A model generated the notes under the pieces. That model was not told the DNA's origin, did not search any database, and saw only the letters and a program-made list of their open reading frames with translations. Source: Echinostoma caproni (taxonomy: Eukaryota; Platyhelminthes; Trematoda; Plagiorchiida; Echinostomatidae). From it: a stretch of DNA of 64,000 bases. Numbering within the stretch: the stretch's first letter is position 1; every line of letters begins with the position of its first letter. Shown piece after piece: positions 34,892 to 47,444 of this stretch. Made by a program: the position numbers and the translations under genes. The DNA lies in contig UZAN01039547.1 in the NCBI GenBank assembly GCA_900618425.1, positions 83,982 through 147,981 on the forward strand. The letters run 5' to 3'.

Positions 34892-35795
34892 TTTTATATT
34901 TGTATTTGTATAACTTTTGCAAGCTGAGATACGCTTACATTTCAGTTAAAATTGTACACTGGTCATTACACCGAAGAAAATATAGAAGTATAAATAAATT
35001 TAATAGTGCTGTGTAAAAAAATAAATGTGTCTAAAGTTCATTAGTTCATCATTCAATTAAAGGTTGACGTAATTCATTTATAACTCGTTCCTTGTTGGTC
35101 AAGATGCAATCCAGATACGGTACAGTGGAATTTTTATAAACGTTTATTCGGGAGGTTAGGTACCGATAGGAGGAACGAGTGATCGAGTGGAAGCGACTAC
35201 AAGATAAGTCAAAATGCCAAGGATGGATGGGGTTGCTTAGAACCTTATTGGCAAGGGTCATACAAGACTTCATATGACTATTAATAAGTTCTGTGATTAA
35301 TCACTCAGCAGAAATTAAAGATGCACGGCTTATTATCATTAATCCGCGACGGACAGTTTTAAAGTCTTGTTTCAATAGACCGGGAAATACTACAGGGGAG
35401 CAGTAAAGTAAAATAGGGAGAACGCATTGTTTAACAAAAGAGAACAAAACTTGTTGGGGAGTGCGAAATTGTCTGAGCTTTCGGAGCCGAAAGGAGAGGT
35501 GCGAAGTTTTCCCATACAGTTCTGAATGTGTTTCGACCACCGAAGATTATTGTCCATAGTAACACCCAGATATTTGGCTGAGGTCACTCTAGACAAAAGG
35601 TTATCATTAGGGTTACAGTGTCTGACGGGAGTGTAGAGCGGGAAGAACTAAAAATGCACTCCAAGCACTTGGATGTGTTAAGATTAAGGCCAGACTGGTT
35701 TGAAAACTGTTCGATTCGGGACAGACTTTCAGTGAAGTGTTTTCAGTTTTGCTAACATTTGCGGCTTAACAGGATGCTCGAGGCAGTACAGCTTT
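34892..35795 (-). mobile_element. Second decayed copy of the 8.15 kb retrotransposon lineage
   Basis: Minus-strand frames reproduce the same ordered segments as the copy at 8152-9205: SNQSGLNLNTSKC, AKYLGVTMDNNLRWS, LRKLRQF, CVLPILLYCSPVVFPGLL and SRINVYKNSTVPYLDCIL. They are split over at least three frames. The segment FLPGLL/VVFPGLL and the C-terminal NSTVPYL are shared almost exactly. The 3' UTR (ctgaaatgtaagcgtatctc) also matches. The RT palm core is missing, so this copy is shorter at its 5' end. It ends 5' near 35795. The copy is inactive. Confidence 0.88.
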
Positions 35796-35799
35796 GGGG

Positions 35800-37000
35800 A
35801 AATAAAGTAGATTAATTTTCTATTAACATTTGAGTTCATGTTGACGTCCTTGATTCGGGTATCTGTGATTTTTTTGAGCTATGTCAGTTCGCCGAGCTGA
35901 TCAGTTGGTTTGTAAACCTTTCATCACGCTTTTAGGTGAGATCTGCAAAATACAATCATCTTATGAATCAGGCAATCAGGTTTTGTGATCAGAGTAATTT
36001 TGCATTTTGAAATATTCTAGTTGCTCAACTTCATTTCAGTTGGAGGATGTTTAATCGATCCTACAACCAGGTGCGATGGAAAGCAAGTTCACTAAGAAAT
36101 TAGTAATAAGCTGCCTTTATCACATATTGATTTTACAAACAAGTGACTGATTTTGCAGTTACGACTGAAAACAAAACTTGATATTCTTTATGAAAATGAA
36201 ACGCACTAGAAGTCCGTTTTTCGCTCAACTTGGATGCGTGAAAGTGATCAAGCAGTTGATCGTTCAATACACAGCTGGTTTCTCCAACCAATCTGTTTGT
36301 CAAACTGGATAGTTTGAATGCAAACATTTTAGCACCAATCAGGAAAGCATCTTCAGAGGCCTTTGCGCGGTAGTGTTTCACTTAGCCCCGTTAACTGACG
36401 GATTATTCTACGGTATTTACCACTGAGCTAGCATGCAGTGGGCTATTTCTATCTTGGGCTTCCTTGATGATTTGAGGACAGCGAAGTGATGTTGCATCAC
36501 TGAATCCTTGAGTAGCCTCAGCACATAGACATGGAATTCAATTCAAATTTCGAGGTAGTTCAAAGAGTTTCCTAGGCAGTCCTGCTGCATTTTCAAATCA
36601 CGCTTCAAAAATTATCCCAACTCATTTGCATAGTGATCTCAACTATAAGTGTTTGCCTATCGATCAATCATCTTATTAGTGGATATGAAATCAAGTCATC
36701 GTTCATGTAGTTCTGTGGAAACGCAATGACCATATTCTCTCCGAATGCTCAGCCAAGGTAACCATCAGTTCTCGTGCCTACACTTTCATTTGTATACATC
36801 GGCACAGTATACATATGAGAAATAAAAAAATCAAAAGAGGCTAATATTCAAAGTGCTCTGTGTTTGATCACACGTCCAAAACGATACCTCTTAAAAAACT
36901 GGTGTGTGAAAGGTCATCTCGTGTCATTTGCAAAGGTCTCCAAACTTTTGCTTTCTCATAGGATGCAAGATACTGAATAAAAATTGACATGCCCTGCCCG
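35800..37000. other. Stretch without a recognisable gene
   Basis: The minus-strand frame 36133-36381 (82 codons, GTG start) has protein-like composition but no splice pair or family match. A tRNA A-box-like gctagctcagtggtaaatac lies on the minus strand at about 36412-36431, without a B-box. Confidence 0.4.
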
Positions 37001-37067
37001 AAATGACCATTTAACTTTTGTCTATTCACTCAACACTTCTCTTCTTTCAACTGTATTTGCTTGACAG

Positions 37068-37508
37068 AGCGTTATCGATCGATGATCAGTCATTCTCCTG
37101 TTTTTCTTTGTAATTATGCATGCGCACTGTGAGAGCCTACAGTCTCAACGTGCAAACAGAACCCATAGAACTCGGAGGAATTCAGTCGACGGGTGTNCTG
37201 GTGATTTAGCTCTTGAACATCTTCCGCACCTGCGGTCGACACACACGCGACTCCATGTTTACTTCGGATCTATGCCAAACCTGGTGTGTCTGGCAAAAAA
37301 GTTCATCCGCAGTTCCGCTCGGATAGACGGGTCGGTATCACAGAAATCTGTGCAGTCACCATCGCTTCAAATACACCCGTCAGTCAGTCAACCGGGTGAC
37401 TGGCTAGTTGTGACGGAAATTAATTTGCGTGAGACTCGTTTGAAAAAAGTATCTGCAGTTGTCAATAAACTCGAGGTGGACATTTACACTTGTCAGTCAG
37501 TCAGTTAG
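37068..37508 (+). CDS. Candidate exon with 130-codon ATG frame, product unknown
   Basis: A long pyrimidine tract ending ctgtatttgcttgacag forms a strong acceptor at 37067. The first longer frame after it starts at ATG 37116 and runs 130 codons to TAG at 37506-37508. A 12-codon upstream frame starts at 37082. No frame is open across the whole distance from the acceptor, so 37068-37115 would be 5' UTR. That fits a 5' UTR intron or a spliced-leader acceptor, which flatworms use. The product is basic and hydrophilic, with a Ser/Gln-rich middle. No domain or signal peptide was recognised. An N at 37197 leaves one residue unknown. Confidence 0.32.
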
Positions 37509-37645
37509 TCCGTCGTCATGGAAAAATTTAAAAAGCGGGGGACAAATGAAAATGAAATTGACTGGTCCATAATTGTTATTGCATCCCAAATCATAAAAGT
37601 TTGCGTTGAAATGTTGTTTCAGTTGCATTTCCCTTTGCAAACGTT

Positions 37646-37659
37646 TGTTGTTGTTGTTG

Positions 37660-37690
<31 letters not shown>

Positions 37691-37706
37691 TGTTGTTGTT
37701 GTTGTC
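37646..37706. repeat. GTT/GCT/GTT trinucleotide microsatellite
   Basis: Seven GTT units, about eight GCT units and four GTT units follow one another. The plus-strand frame 37518-37730 starts with an ATG in good context and reads through the tract as poly-Val, poly-Ala, poly-Val. This is probably a by-product of the repeat rather than a gene. Confidence 0.95.
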
Positions 37707-39099
37707 ATCGTCGATATCTTTGTTGTTTGATAGGTAAACCGTTTCCCATTTTTATGTTTAATTTGCTGCTTTTCATGATATACCGGATAAGAGTAGCAAT
37801 TTTCATGATCAAAAAAGATAACTCATCAGATTGAGTTTTGATCGCAATATCGTATTATGTTTCCATTGAGTGCATCTGTTTTATGCTGCATTTGCCCTAT
37901 CTGGTGTTCACAGACGGCTTTATTGTTCACCCGATTGCTTCACCCTTTACAAAATCATATCCGAATAAATCATCAATCCGCACGAAGCAATCGATTCATT
38001 AAGTACTTTTAGACTCTGTCCTTGTAATTCCCTTGATTATAATTTACTACCTAAATTGATCCAAATATGTTTTTATTGACTCTTCAATTGCTTATTAGAG
38101 GAAAAACAACTGACGAAAGAAATGATCACCTATAGACTAGCATTATACTATCAGAAGTGGGCGCTTTTGATTCTCATAAATATTTCAGATAAAATACACT
38201 TTTACCCACCAACGTTTACCCACCCACGGATATTCCTCATACCTAGTCAGTGCTGAATATGAAATAAAATTGTTCTCGTTCATTAGTGTACTTCATGGAG
38301 TTTTTCCTATACACTTGAACATATGTTTTCTGCAATGAACTTCAGTTTAGGTGCAGTAAAATGGTTCCTAAAATATATCGCAGAATCTCAAAATCTTGTG
38401 TCTACGTTCAAACTACTGTTGGAAGAAGAATATTTCCAGTTTCTCTTCACACATCACAATGAATCAAATTGAAGGACCGGATGCGTACTTCTCGTACAGC
38501 TGCTATATCTCTACGATACGAAAATTATCATTTTCAGCTGCGGTACAAAATGTACTTATAACGTAATCGTCTCTAGTAATAAATCCTAGAAATTTTTTCA
38601 GTTGGATCGTGCACAACCTTTCTGGTTACTTTTTAAACCATGATGTTGTCCCTGCTACGGAGTTCTTTGTAATGACCAACAAGGAGCTCTGGAGAGTCTT
38701 TTCGTCCTTGTTAAGATACATCATTAGTGCCTACAGCCCTTAGCTTTGTGTTACACGGTTGACGGTCGACACTTTGCACGAATGGTGATATTAATTTAGG
38801 ATGTTTATTTTTAATTAGTCGATTTAATTCTCATGAATCCCAGACACAACAAACACTAAAAACATTCTTTAATGTCCGTTGAAATCGAGTAAAAACGACT
38901 GAAGGTTAGGTATTTTGGTTTGTGTGCGTTTCATTCATTCAGAATTCAGTTTCTTATCCCCCACTGAATGAGTCTTGTTTGTGATGGAATTTTTTTCAAT
39001 CACATACAAAAAACACCGATACAAAATCGCAAATAATAAAAGGGTTTTTGTGATAAGAACCAATTAGGAGTGTGCTTGTGGGAAATTAAACACGTGTCT

Positions 39100-39175
39100 G
39101 GACCGGTACCGCCACCCAAAACGACGAGACCCAACAAGGCTGAAACACCTGTTTCGCAATTCTCAGTGTTTTGGG
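39100..39175 (+). repeat. SINE body fragment
   Basis: The block cgacgagacccaacaaggct followed by gaaacacctgtttcgcaatt is a clear relative of the common SINE body at 16.57 kb and 46.69 kb. No tRNA-like head was recognised upstream. Confidence 0.55.
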
Positions 39176-40699
39176 TAAACACTAAATACTATTTTCCCAG
39201 ATTTTGCAAACTTAATAATAGTCCGGAAAAGGTTTGCAGCATTCCATAACCCAGCTGTGGATGGAGGTTTTAACCGGTCAGAATCTTTCAATTTCACGCT
39301 TTTACATACTTGATCGTTAATAGCCAATCTGTGTAATTTATCAGTTCAGAGGTTTATCCTTCCCTTCTAAAGACTACTAAGTACATTATTTGCCTCAAAA
39401 ATCTATTTCATGTTTGCTGTTCACAACCGAGATCAGCTACAGTGCAATGGTGTGAATAACCGTGGATTCTGTTGTACAGCAAAGCGTTTATCAGAACTTG
39501 CTAGGTTAGATGATGATTAAACCAGTATGGAATAAAAATTTGTGAATCCATAGATGTGGGAGATCAATTTTTCTCATAAATCTTTTTCAGAACTTACTAA
39601 TTCTCTGAGAACTGTTGAGTTCCAGTGTAGGTACACATCATTAGGTGGAAGTAACATCCCTAAAAATGCTTCCAAGTTACTATAGTACGAGTTATAGTCA
39701 TCAAATATCATTAGTCTCAAACCCATAACTTCAATTATCTGTTGGCATAAGATAATTAATACCCCGAAAACCACCTTGAACACTAGTTAAATGTGGTGAC
39801 ACTTAAGAGAATTCGATCACATTTGGAACCCAGAGATCCATTTTGTCGGCACTGTCAATAAGGCAGTTCCAGTTTGCATCAGATGCCTTCATACAGACCA
39901 TTTCTGAGGTGGATTTGTCTTCTCTTTTTTATGCAACACCCAAATTGTAGCTTTTATCTCTAAATATAACAAGAGTACCTTCGTTTTAATTTCACTAATT
40001 AATTGCATAAAACTTGTATAATTCATTTTTCGAAGTTAGTTGCAGTCAATCAGTGGTTGAAGAAAGTTAATTAACAATTGAGAAATTAGTAACACAATGA
40101 TGGGATTTGAAAATAAAGAAACAAGTGATTGGTTTGTTTTGTGAAGCGCCTATACAGCCCCCTGTCATAAACGTTTTGAAGGTGGAAAATGCATTACACA
40201 TAAATTGAAACGGTGGCAACCAACCGTTTCAGGTTATGTATATTTTACTGGGCGAAAAAATCTCAATTCTTTTGTTATTCAATCAAACCTATTTCTCATA
40301 ATTTGCAACACTCTTAGGAGAAGTTGGCCCCAAAACACGTGTTCTCAATGCTACCGTGGGAGATTTTGCTCTGCTCAAAGCTACTTTTCGAGTATCTTAT
40401 ATATTACCATCATCTACCAATTCAATGAGTTTCAGGAACAAGTAACCGATCGTTGTTTAACACCATTAACCAGATATTAATTACTTTTATTTATTTATTT
40501 TTTGGCAAATAAAGTGAGAATAAAGAAATTTTGTTTCACAATTTGTCATTCGTAATTGGTCATGCAGTGTCAGTGCTATCAGACGGGACTGGAAAACCTT
40601 CAAATCACTGTGCAGTCGTCTCACATGAAATAATCATTTTTGACGACAGTTGAAGTCCTCCGGCAATGATTCACAGACTGATTAATTTACTGACGGACT

Positions 40700-40744
40700 G
40701 ATTCATTCATTCATTGTTTTATTCATTTGTTCGTTCATTCATTG
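40700..40744. repeat. ATTC-type tetranucleotide repeat
   Basis: Imperfect ATTC/GTTC units over about 45 bases, with a TTTT interruption. Confidence 0.8.
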
Positions 40745-43700
40745 ATATTTTATATCGCCGATTGCTAATTTCTAATTAAAATCAAAGAAATGGTAGCTGA
40801 CAATTTCTCACAGTTTTTCTATCCCTACAGTGTTTAGCAGATTTTCAGTAAAATCATAGGGTAACAAAAGAACAAGCATTCAGTTCAAAGTCAAATGCAT
40901 TCGTGATGTAGTTATTATTCTCTTTTTTGAACAGAAATCTGCAGGCACTTACAATCCTGGCCTAGCTTTGTTCTACTCCAAACAATGTATGATAAATTGA
41001 ATCTAGCTGGCAGGACGTATTGAAAAGGTTTATGGCTCTAAGATGGTCATTTAAAATGAGATTCTGTATTAATTGCCGCTTTACTGTTTCCACGTGTCTT
41101 TACACCAACCACAAATTCATATACATTGTTGGCATTAATAATTCATCTGCTAACTGATAACGTAGTTGAACATTGCCAAGCTAGCCGAGCAGCTGCCATA
41201 CCACACAACAGCAGCTACGCGGTAGTTAGTTATAAAGTACATCTCTTTGAATTCACAACTGAACTGTTTGTTCTGCGTAAAATAACTTTTCAGTTAATAC
41301 AAATCAAGTCAGAAATGTACTTTAACCATCCATTAGGGTCGAAATTTTCCGTGAAAAAAGTTATCGCTTATGCACATACGATTGGAATGAATTTGAAGAT
41401 ACGACATGCACTAAATAGGCAGTGATTTTTCGTTCACAGTTGTTAATTTTAATGCAAATAGCACGAATAATCCTGATATTTGTGTTTCCCCAGCTCATGA
41501 GGAGAAGAAGGAAATATCTGCCTTTCAAAAAAACAATCAGGAACTGAATAATTGAATAGACTTTCAGGTGTTTAAAACGTACATATCAGAATGACACATA
41601 CTTAGTACGATTCCCTTATACATTTGGTACTCTCCAGGGTGAACAGTTACAACAGATTGACTTACCAAGGTTTTATCATTGTTCAAATCCGTGTAGTTTT
41701 TTCGTCTTACATAGTGTACCTTGAATAACCAGTCGGCTAACCCCATTTCTTCATTGCCCTTCTCCACCGATTCCAGATATGTCTAAACTTTCGTGGAACA
41801 TTTCGTGAAAAATGTAATACCTTTATTTGGAACTAATGTGCCAGTGCCCAAGTTTGGATAAGGCTTTTCCTTGGTGCCCATAACTGTTGCTTGGACTAAC
41901 GGTGAAAACTGTCAGAGTGACATTTTACTCAGAGTGACATCAAAAAAATCAATTAAGTTGTATATATAACTTCTACGTAAAAAGCCATCTCGTTGAAAAA
42001 ATCTGGTCACGTTTCACAAAAGTGTGTGTAAAAAATTTTCGAGAAAATGCACATTCAAAAAATACGCCCACTCAAGCAATGATGATAGTTATTGCAGTCA
42101 AAACTCGGCACTTTGAAAAACGTACGTACACCATGCATTATTTCTTGTTTGGTCACAGGTCAACCCAAGTCTATTTTAAAAATCATTTACTTGCTACAAA
42201 TGCAACCACAACTAAACAACTAGTTGGTGTACAATTGCACAGCAGGATTGTTTGTTGTTGAAGGGCGCATAAAGCAATCTGGATTTGATTTGACTTGACT
42301 TGATGGGGCACACTACTTACTAAACCCTTCCGCAATCATAAGAACCTGGTTTTTAATCTATGCCTGACTATCAGTTCTCCTACTTCTAAGGTCGATAACC
42401 CACGAGTATGGCGATCAGATTTTGGGGACATGGTGCTAATTTGTTCAGCAAACTGACCCAAAATAGTCATAGAGTGTTGCGACAGTTGTGAACTGAATTA
42501 TTGTCACGGGGAATGGAAAAATGCTATCCTGGATTGCGTATAGATAGAATAATGCAAGTATTGAGGGCGTGAGGATGATTTAATTATTATGTGCATTTGC
42601 CAGCCATATCGGGGGATAAGGTCACTGGACATTTAGTGAATGAAATAAATAATGGACCCACAGCTGATTGGTAGATTCAGTCGCAATTCAAGTTGAAGAA
42701 ATGCTTTCTAATTTCCAAAACTCCCCGTGCAGCCCTAATTCACGTGAACATTGCTATTAGCACATTAAGCGGTAAAGAAAACCTCACATAGCTATTTACG
42801 TATGTGAGATTTTTTAGTTAACTAAATCTGAAAGACTGCAAGAACATCAATTGTGGATTTTATTGTATGGGGCTAGTTCTTAAACACTTGCAAACTCAAA
42901 GATTTTGTGACCCTAAAGCCATTTCGTTCCAGTCAAACTGATCACTTTGTAGATAAATCTCTGGATGTTTTTCAATTTAATCACTAAACACAACTTATAT
43001 CCTAGACAGCAGAGCATCATCCGAGACAGTTAAGTGCACATAACAACAACCGACGGAACACAGCGATCGGTAAAGTGTCAAAGAAGATCAACTTTGACTG
43101 CGACACAGTCTCTAGCGTTGGAATATCGACAGCGACTTCACCACTTGCTGGTAACTGAAAACCAGATTTTTTTGTGGGCATTCACTCACAAGGATTCCAA
43201 ACTAAAGATGAAGTTCCTTTGAACGAAAACACTAATAGTGACATTAAAATAACATACCGAAGAATTCAAATTCCGAACTTGGCATCGAAGATAGATGACA
43301 CTTGGCTACTGCAACTTAGGTCCCTTTCCTCTGATAATTGTTTTTTGTGATGAAAGTCAGTAGTGTTTTGTACAAAGAAGAATAGTAATTATTATTAATA
43401 TTATGTATAATATGCAATCATGGGCAAAGTCATGATACATTTTACATTCCCAATTTCGATGTAAAAGGGAAGGCCACTGCCGTGTCGGATCTACTTTTAC
43501 TCAATGTTTCACCGAAATATCTATTCGCTCAACCTCTGAAGAAAACAAATTGTTTTTTCTGTAGACTATAGATGTGATTACACAACCTATCCCATTCGGG
43601 TTCTTGCTCGTAATCCTTCTGGATACGTCATGGTTTGAGTTACTTACTTTTGGTATCGTAAGGAAACCAGATATCATAGAATAAATAACCTGGGTGGGTC

Positions 43701-46639
43701 GGAATCGTGAACTCACTCAGTCGAGTCAATCTTTTATGATTCTGTGATTGTTGGATTGTTTTGTTTTAACATTATCCCCAATGTGTGCGACGCAGCACGC
43801 AAGCGAACGTAACCACCAGTCCTCTTTTTTAATCAATTTGCTAAATATGAAACAACGAAAATCGCTGTACTTTAATGTGAATTTCAACTACGGACCGGGG
43901 AAAATAAACTAATTTAAGTAATTGTGAGTCAAGCTGATCTCCACTGACTTACTGAGCTTGAAAGGTGGCTTACAAGTAGTTTATAATATACTGTGACAAT
44001 TTTACCACTGCACAGTTGATTTATAGATGCGTTTTTTACCTGCGCCAAGACTCTGGAATTCAAGTGAAAAATTAACATCATTCCACCTGTGCAACCATAT
44101 TTACATACGTCGTCCAGATCTTGCATTACCTTAGTGTAATCCTTGAATTGCATAAACTTAGTACCTACTTATAAGGTGATGTGAATTAAAAGCATTTAAT
44201 TTCTGCAACTGTGGTGAGTTTTTCACCATAAATCTTCTCAGAGATAGGATTGATTGGCATAAAACCCTCCTTTTTGTAAAGCGATGCATTGTTTTGATTA
44301 GTCTTGGAAAATTTCCGCACAATAAGCCACCGAAATTGAGAAATCTGGCAGTGTACTAAAGGCAACTAACAGATACAATTGTTCAGCTATTTACTTCAGT
44401 CAACTCCCGAACGCGAGTAGCATATAGCTGATCGATAGATTAAGAGGGAAATTACGAGTTATATTTATAATAAAGTTGCCTTTACACAAAAGTTTAAGAA
44501 AAAATGCGCAGCTGTCAGGGGGTTTTGTAATTATCATCAAAGATACGCATCGTTTGACCGCAACAAGAACCGAACCTGACACTTCTTATTCGGGTTTCTT
44601 TAGAAACAAGTTCTGCTACTCGCAAAACTTTTATTATCAAAGGAAATCTAATAGTTTCACAGTCGTGTACACCATAAACTGTTATATTTTAGGCATGAAT
44701 CTTGCATTATGGGGGACTGTAAAAAGAGCATCTTCTTAGTTTTATCCAAATGGGGCACCAAAAGACAGCAACCAAAACCGGCGCACGAAAGTGCATGGTT
44801 GGTGGTTGTACAGACTGAACTGAACTGAAAATATCTTTACTGTAATTTGTGATTGAACGCTGAGCAATTTTTTGGAAAGATTATCGGTTTGTTTTCTGTT
44901 TGAGCCACAGCTGGGACTAGAATAAGAAAATATTTAATCTCAGAACTATTCAATACATTTTGTTAATCCCGATTGTCTTCGTCAGATTCAGAAATCTCTC
45001 GAATCTAGGTACAAGTGTATTTACCAAACTATGGGCAAGGACTAATACGTGTGTTCTTTCCGATACAACTTAAACACTCCGCATTGTCTCATTGTCCGTT
45101 AGTTTCTAATCTGATTTCATCCAATATTGGGAAGCATTGCACCGTACCTTTCTGACAGCATACCACTAAATATTCATCAGGTGAAAATCGAGTGCTGAAT
45201 TCATTCAAAAGGCGGATGCAGGGGCGTTCAACAAAGCGCACTCTGTCCTTCCCCTTCTTCATCTATCAATTCAACTTTCTCTAGTGCTAAATCATTAAAT
45301 TTTAATGACTTCCAAAGGTAGTTACTGATTAAATTCCAGACAGTATTCGACCGACGGTCTGTTATTTATGATCCCATATTACCGATTTCTGTATTTTGCT
45401 TTAACTTTTTGTCTGGATTATAAACGGGCTGGATTGTAAGACCGTGTATGGGAACCTTTATCCGGTGCGAGCCGATGCATTTCGAATGTTGGATAACTAC
45501 CTAGAGTCATAGTCTCTCTTTTGTTTAATATCTTGTTACTGATTAAAAAAATGGAATTTAGATTGAGACAATAGAAATTTCATTGTTCATTCGAAGTTCC
45601 AAGTGTGAATTGATTCTCAAGGCACTTATTGTTACTCAATTCCGTTTATTGAGTTATCCTGTAAAAATAAATTTGATTCCTAACATATAGTAACACAGTA
45701 AAAATATTAGGTTGGACTTTTCAAGTAAATTTACAGGTTCCAGGGGTAAACCATTCCATTCCAATAGAATTACACTTGCTTTGATAGATAGTTGAAATGA
45801 TCAGTGGAACAAATGAAAAATGAATCTATTAAACCATAAACGCTAGTTAACAAATCACATATAACTCGAAATAAATCAGTTTGGAATTAATTTATGTACT
45901 AAAACTTTACTCACACCGTCAGTTATTACCATGTTTGAGAGAATAAAGCAGAACAATAGGCAATAATTAATAGCCAAATTGTCATCCCCGTCTATAGTTG
46001 AGGTCAGCAAGGTTCAAGTCAATGAATTCATCGCTCAAAACCGACCTCTGCGATTGCCGTCAGAATGACCCTTTACAGCTGTGTTCTTCCGATATGCACT
46101 TTGTGCACTCGGCTGCTATTTCCTGCCATCTTTTTCTAGTAACACGGAACCACTTTCTGTTATCGGTAACCTGCTCGCAGTAACGTAATCTCCTTTCCGG
46201 CCTAAGCCCGGGGGATTTTATGATAATATTATAATTGTCTACGAAAAGGAAGCAATATAACTGACATAAGGGTAACAAAATTGTGTGCTAAGCATATTCA
46301 TTTACTCGTGCTAAGCAGCTCATTCTCAGTGAAGACTGAATACAATTTTTGGTGAAGTAGATTTATCTGATTTGTAGTAATTTACTCTTCCTTTGCTTTC
46401 CCTCCCACCTTACCGAATTTGTACATATACGCAAAATTTTAAACCAAAGGGGGTTATATATATAGCATAAATATTCAGAATAAATAACAATCGTTACTTT
46501 AGAGTATGAAGCTTGGCTTAGCCTGTTCGATTGATCAGAAGCACCAGACATTCTTGATGGTCTTGAGTATAGGTTTCACTCCTTGGGAGATCGTTAATTC
46601 CCCACTAGGTAAATGCATTCAAATACAATGGGAATGTTT

Positions 46640-46800
46640 TGTGATAACTGACAAAGAGCACTGAACAGCTGTTTCGTCCTGTTTGGGACTCGTCAGAGGT
46701 GCCGAATATTTGTGTTTCTGTCAGGACTCGAACCGCGAACATTCTGGTCGGGACTTCAAGCCCTTGCCCTTACTCCTTTCTTCCTAACACAAAACGTAAT
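46640..46800 (-). repeat. tRNA-headed SINE, common-body family
   Basis: On the minus strand the B-box-like gcggttcgagtcctgac (complement of 46719-46735) leads into ctgacgagtcccaaacagga and then cgaaacagctgttcagtgct. It is closely similar in head and body to the 15.6 kb copy. The head extends to about 46800. Confidence 0.7.
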
Positions 46801-47104
46801 GATTTCACCATCGTTCCTCTTCAGCTTTAAAGTTACCCTTATATTTACGCATTTACACTGAAGTAGTCCGTCCGGCTTTTGACAATTTCAGTAATCCGCC
46901 CGAATATCTACGTAATTGTATGTTGATTCAAGTTTTTGCTTCGCGTAGTAAAAGGTGTATGTTTGTTCCATGATTAAACAACACATGTAAGGGCATATTT
47001 CCGCTGTTATATCAACTAAAAACAGTAGGGAACAAAATTGTTGTTTAAAGCTTCTCTCTGAAGCTAATATAATAAAAATATTGGAAGCACAGTTTCCCGA
47101 AACG

Positions 47105-47444
47105 AATTTGAACAGAGCAACCAAAACAGGTTTTCACAATGTACCCTGGATCATTTTGCTGCATCTGTGCACGTGCAGACTGCAGTTTATGTGGTCATTA
47201 ACGTATAGTCAGAAATAACAGAACCACAGGCGGATAAAGACTGCGATCACAATTACTCACAACGAGCATCCAGTAACCAAGGTAGTGCACGGAGTGATAA
47301 GCCATTCACGCTGCTTACACAGTTGGTTCTGTTATTTCTGACCACGTATCAATGATCACAGGCTGCAATTTACAAGTGTACAGATGCAACCAAATGATAC
47401 TGGATACATTGTGTAAAGCTGTTTTTGGCTTCTCTATTCAAATA
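47105..47444. repeat. Fold-back element with ~120 bp inverted arms
   Basis: The arms 47105-47225 and 47325-47444 are inverted copies. The inner ends match exactly over 17 bases (tcagaaataacagaacc at 47209-47225 and its complement at 47325-47341). Further matches include gaacagag/ctctattc, cacaatgta/tacattgtg and tgcatctgt/acagatgca. The spacer is 99 bases with no coding capacity. The arms are related to those of 62311-62908, so this is a mobile family rather than a local accident. Possible target duplications were not identified. Confidence 0.75.

Larger units (their letters stand above)
37740..46630. other. Stretch without a recognisable gene
   Basis: A+T-rich sequence with chance-length frames. 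The minus-strand frame ending at 46060 (72 codons, CEQVTDNRKWFRVTRKRW and several Cys) and the plus-strand frame 43034-43222 have protein-like codons but no convincing splice pair. An ATTC-rich imperfect tetranucleotide tract lies at 40700-40744. A single SINE relic is listed separately. Confidence 0.45.

Noticed and set aside
36380..36445. tRNA-like A-box on the minus strand
   Set aside because: There is no B-box at the right distance and no cloverleaf.
37518..37730. 70-codon ATG frame with poly-Val and poly-Ala
   Set aside because: Most of it is translation of a trinucleotide microsatellite; no splice or promoter support.
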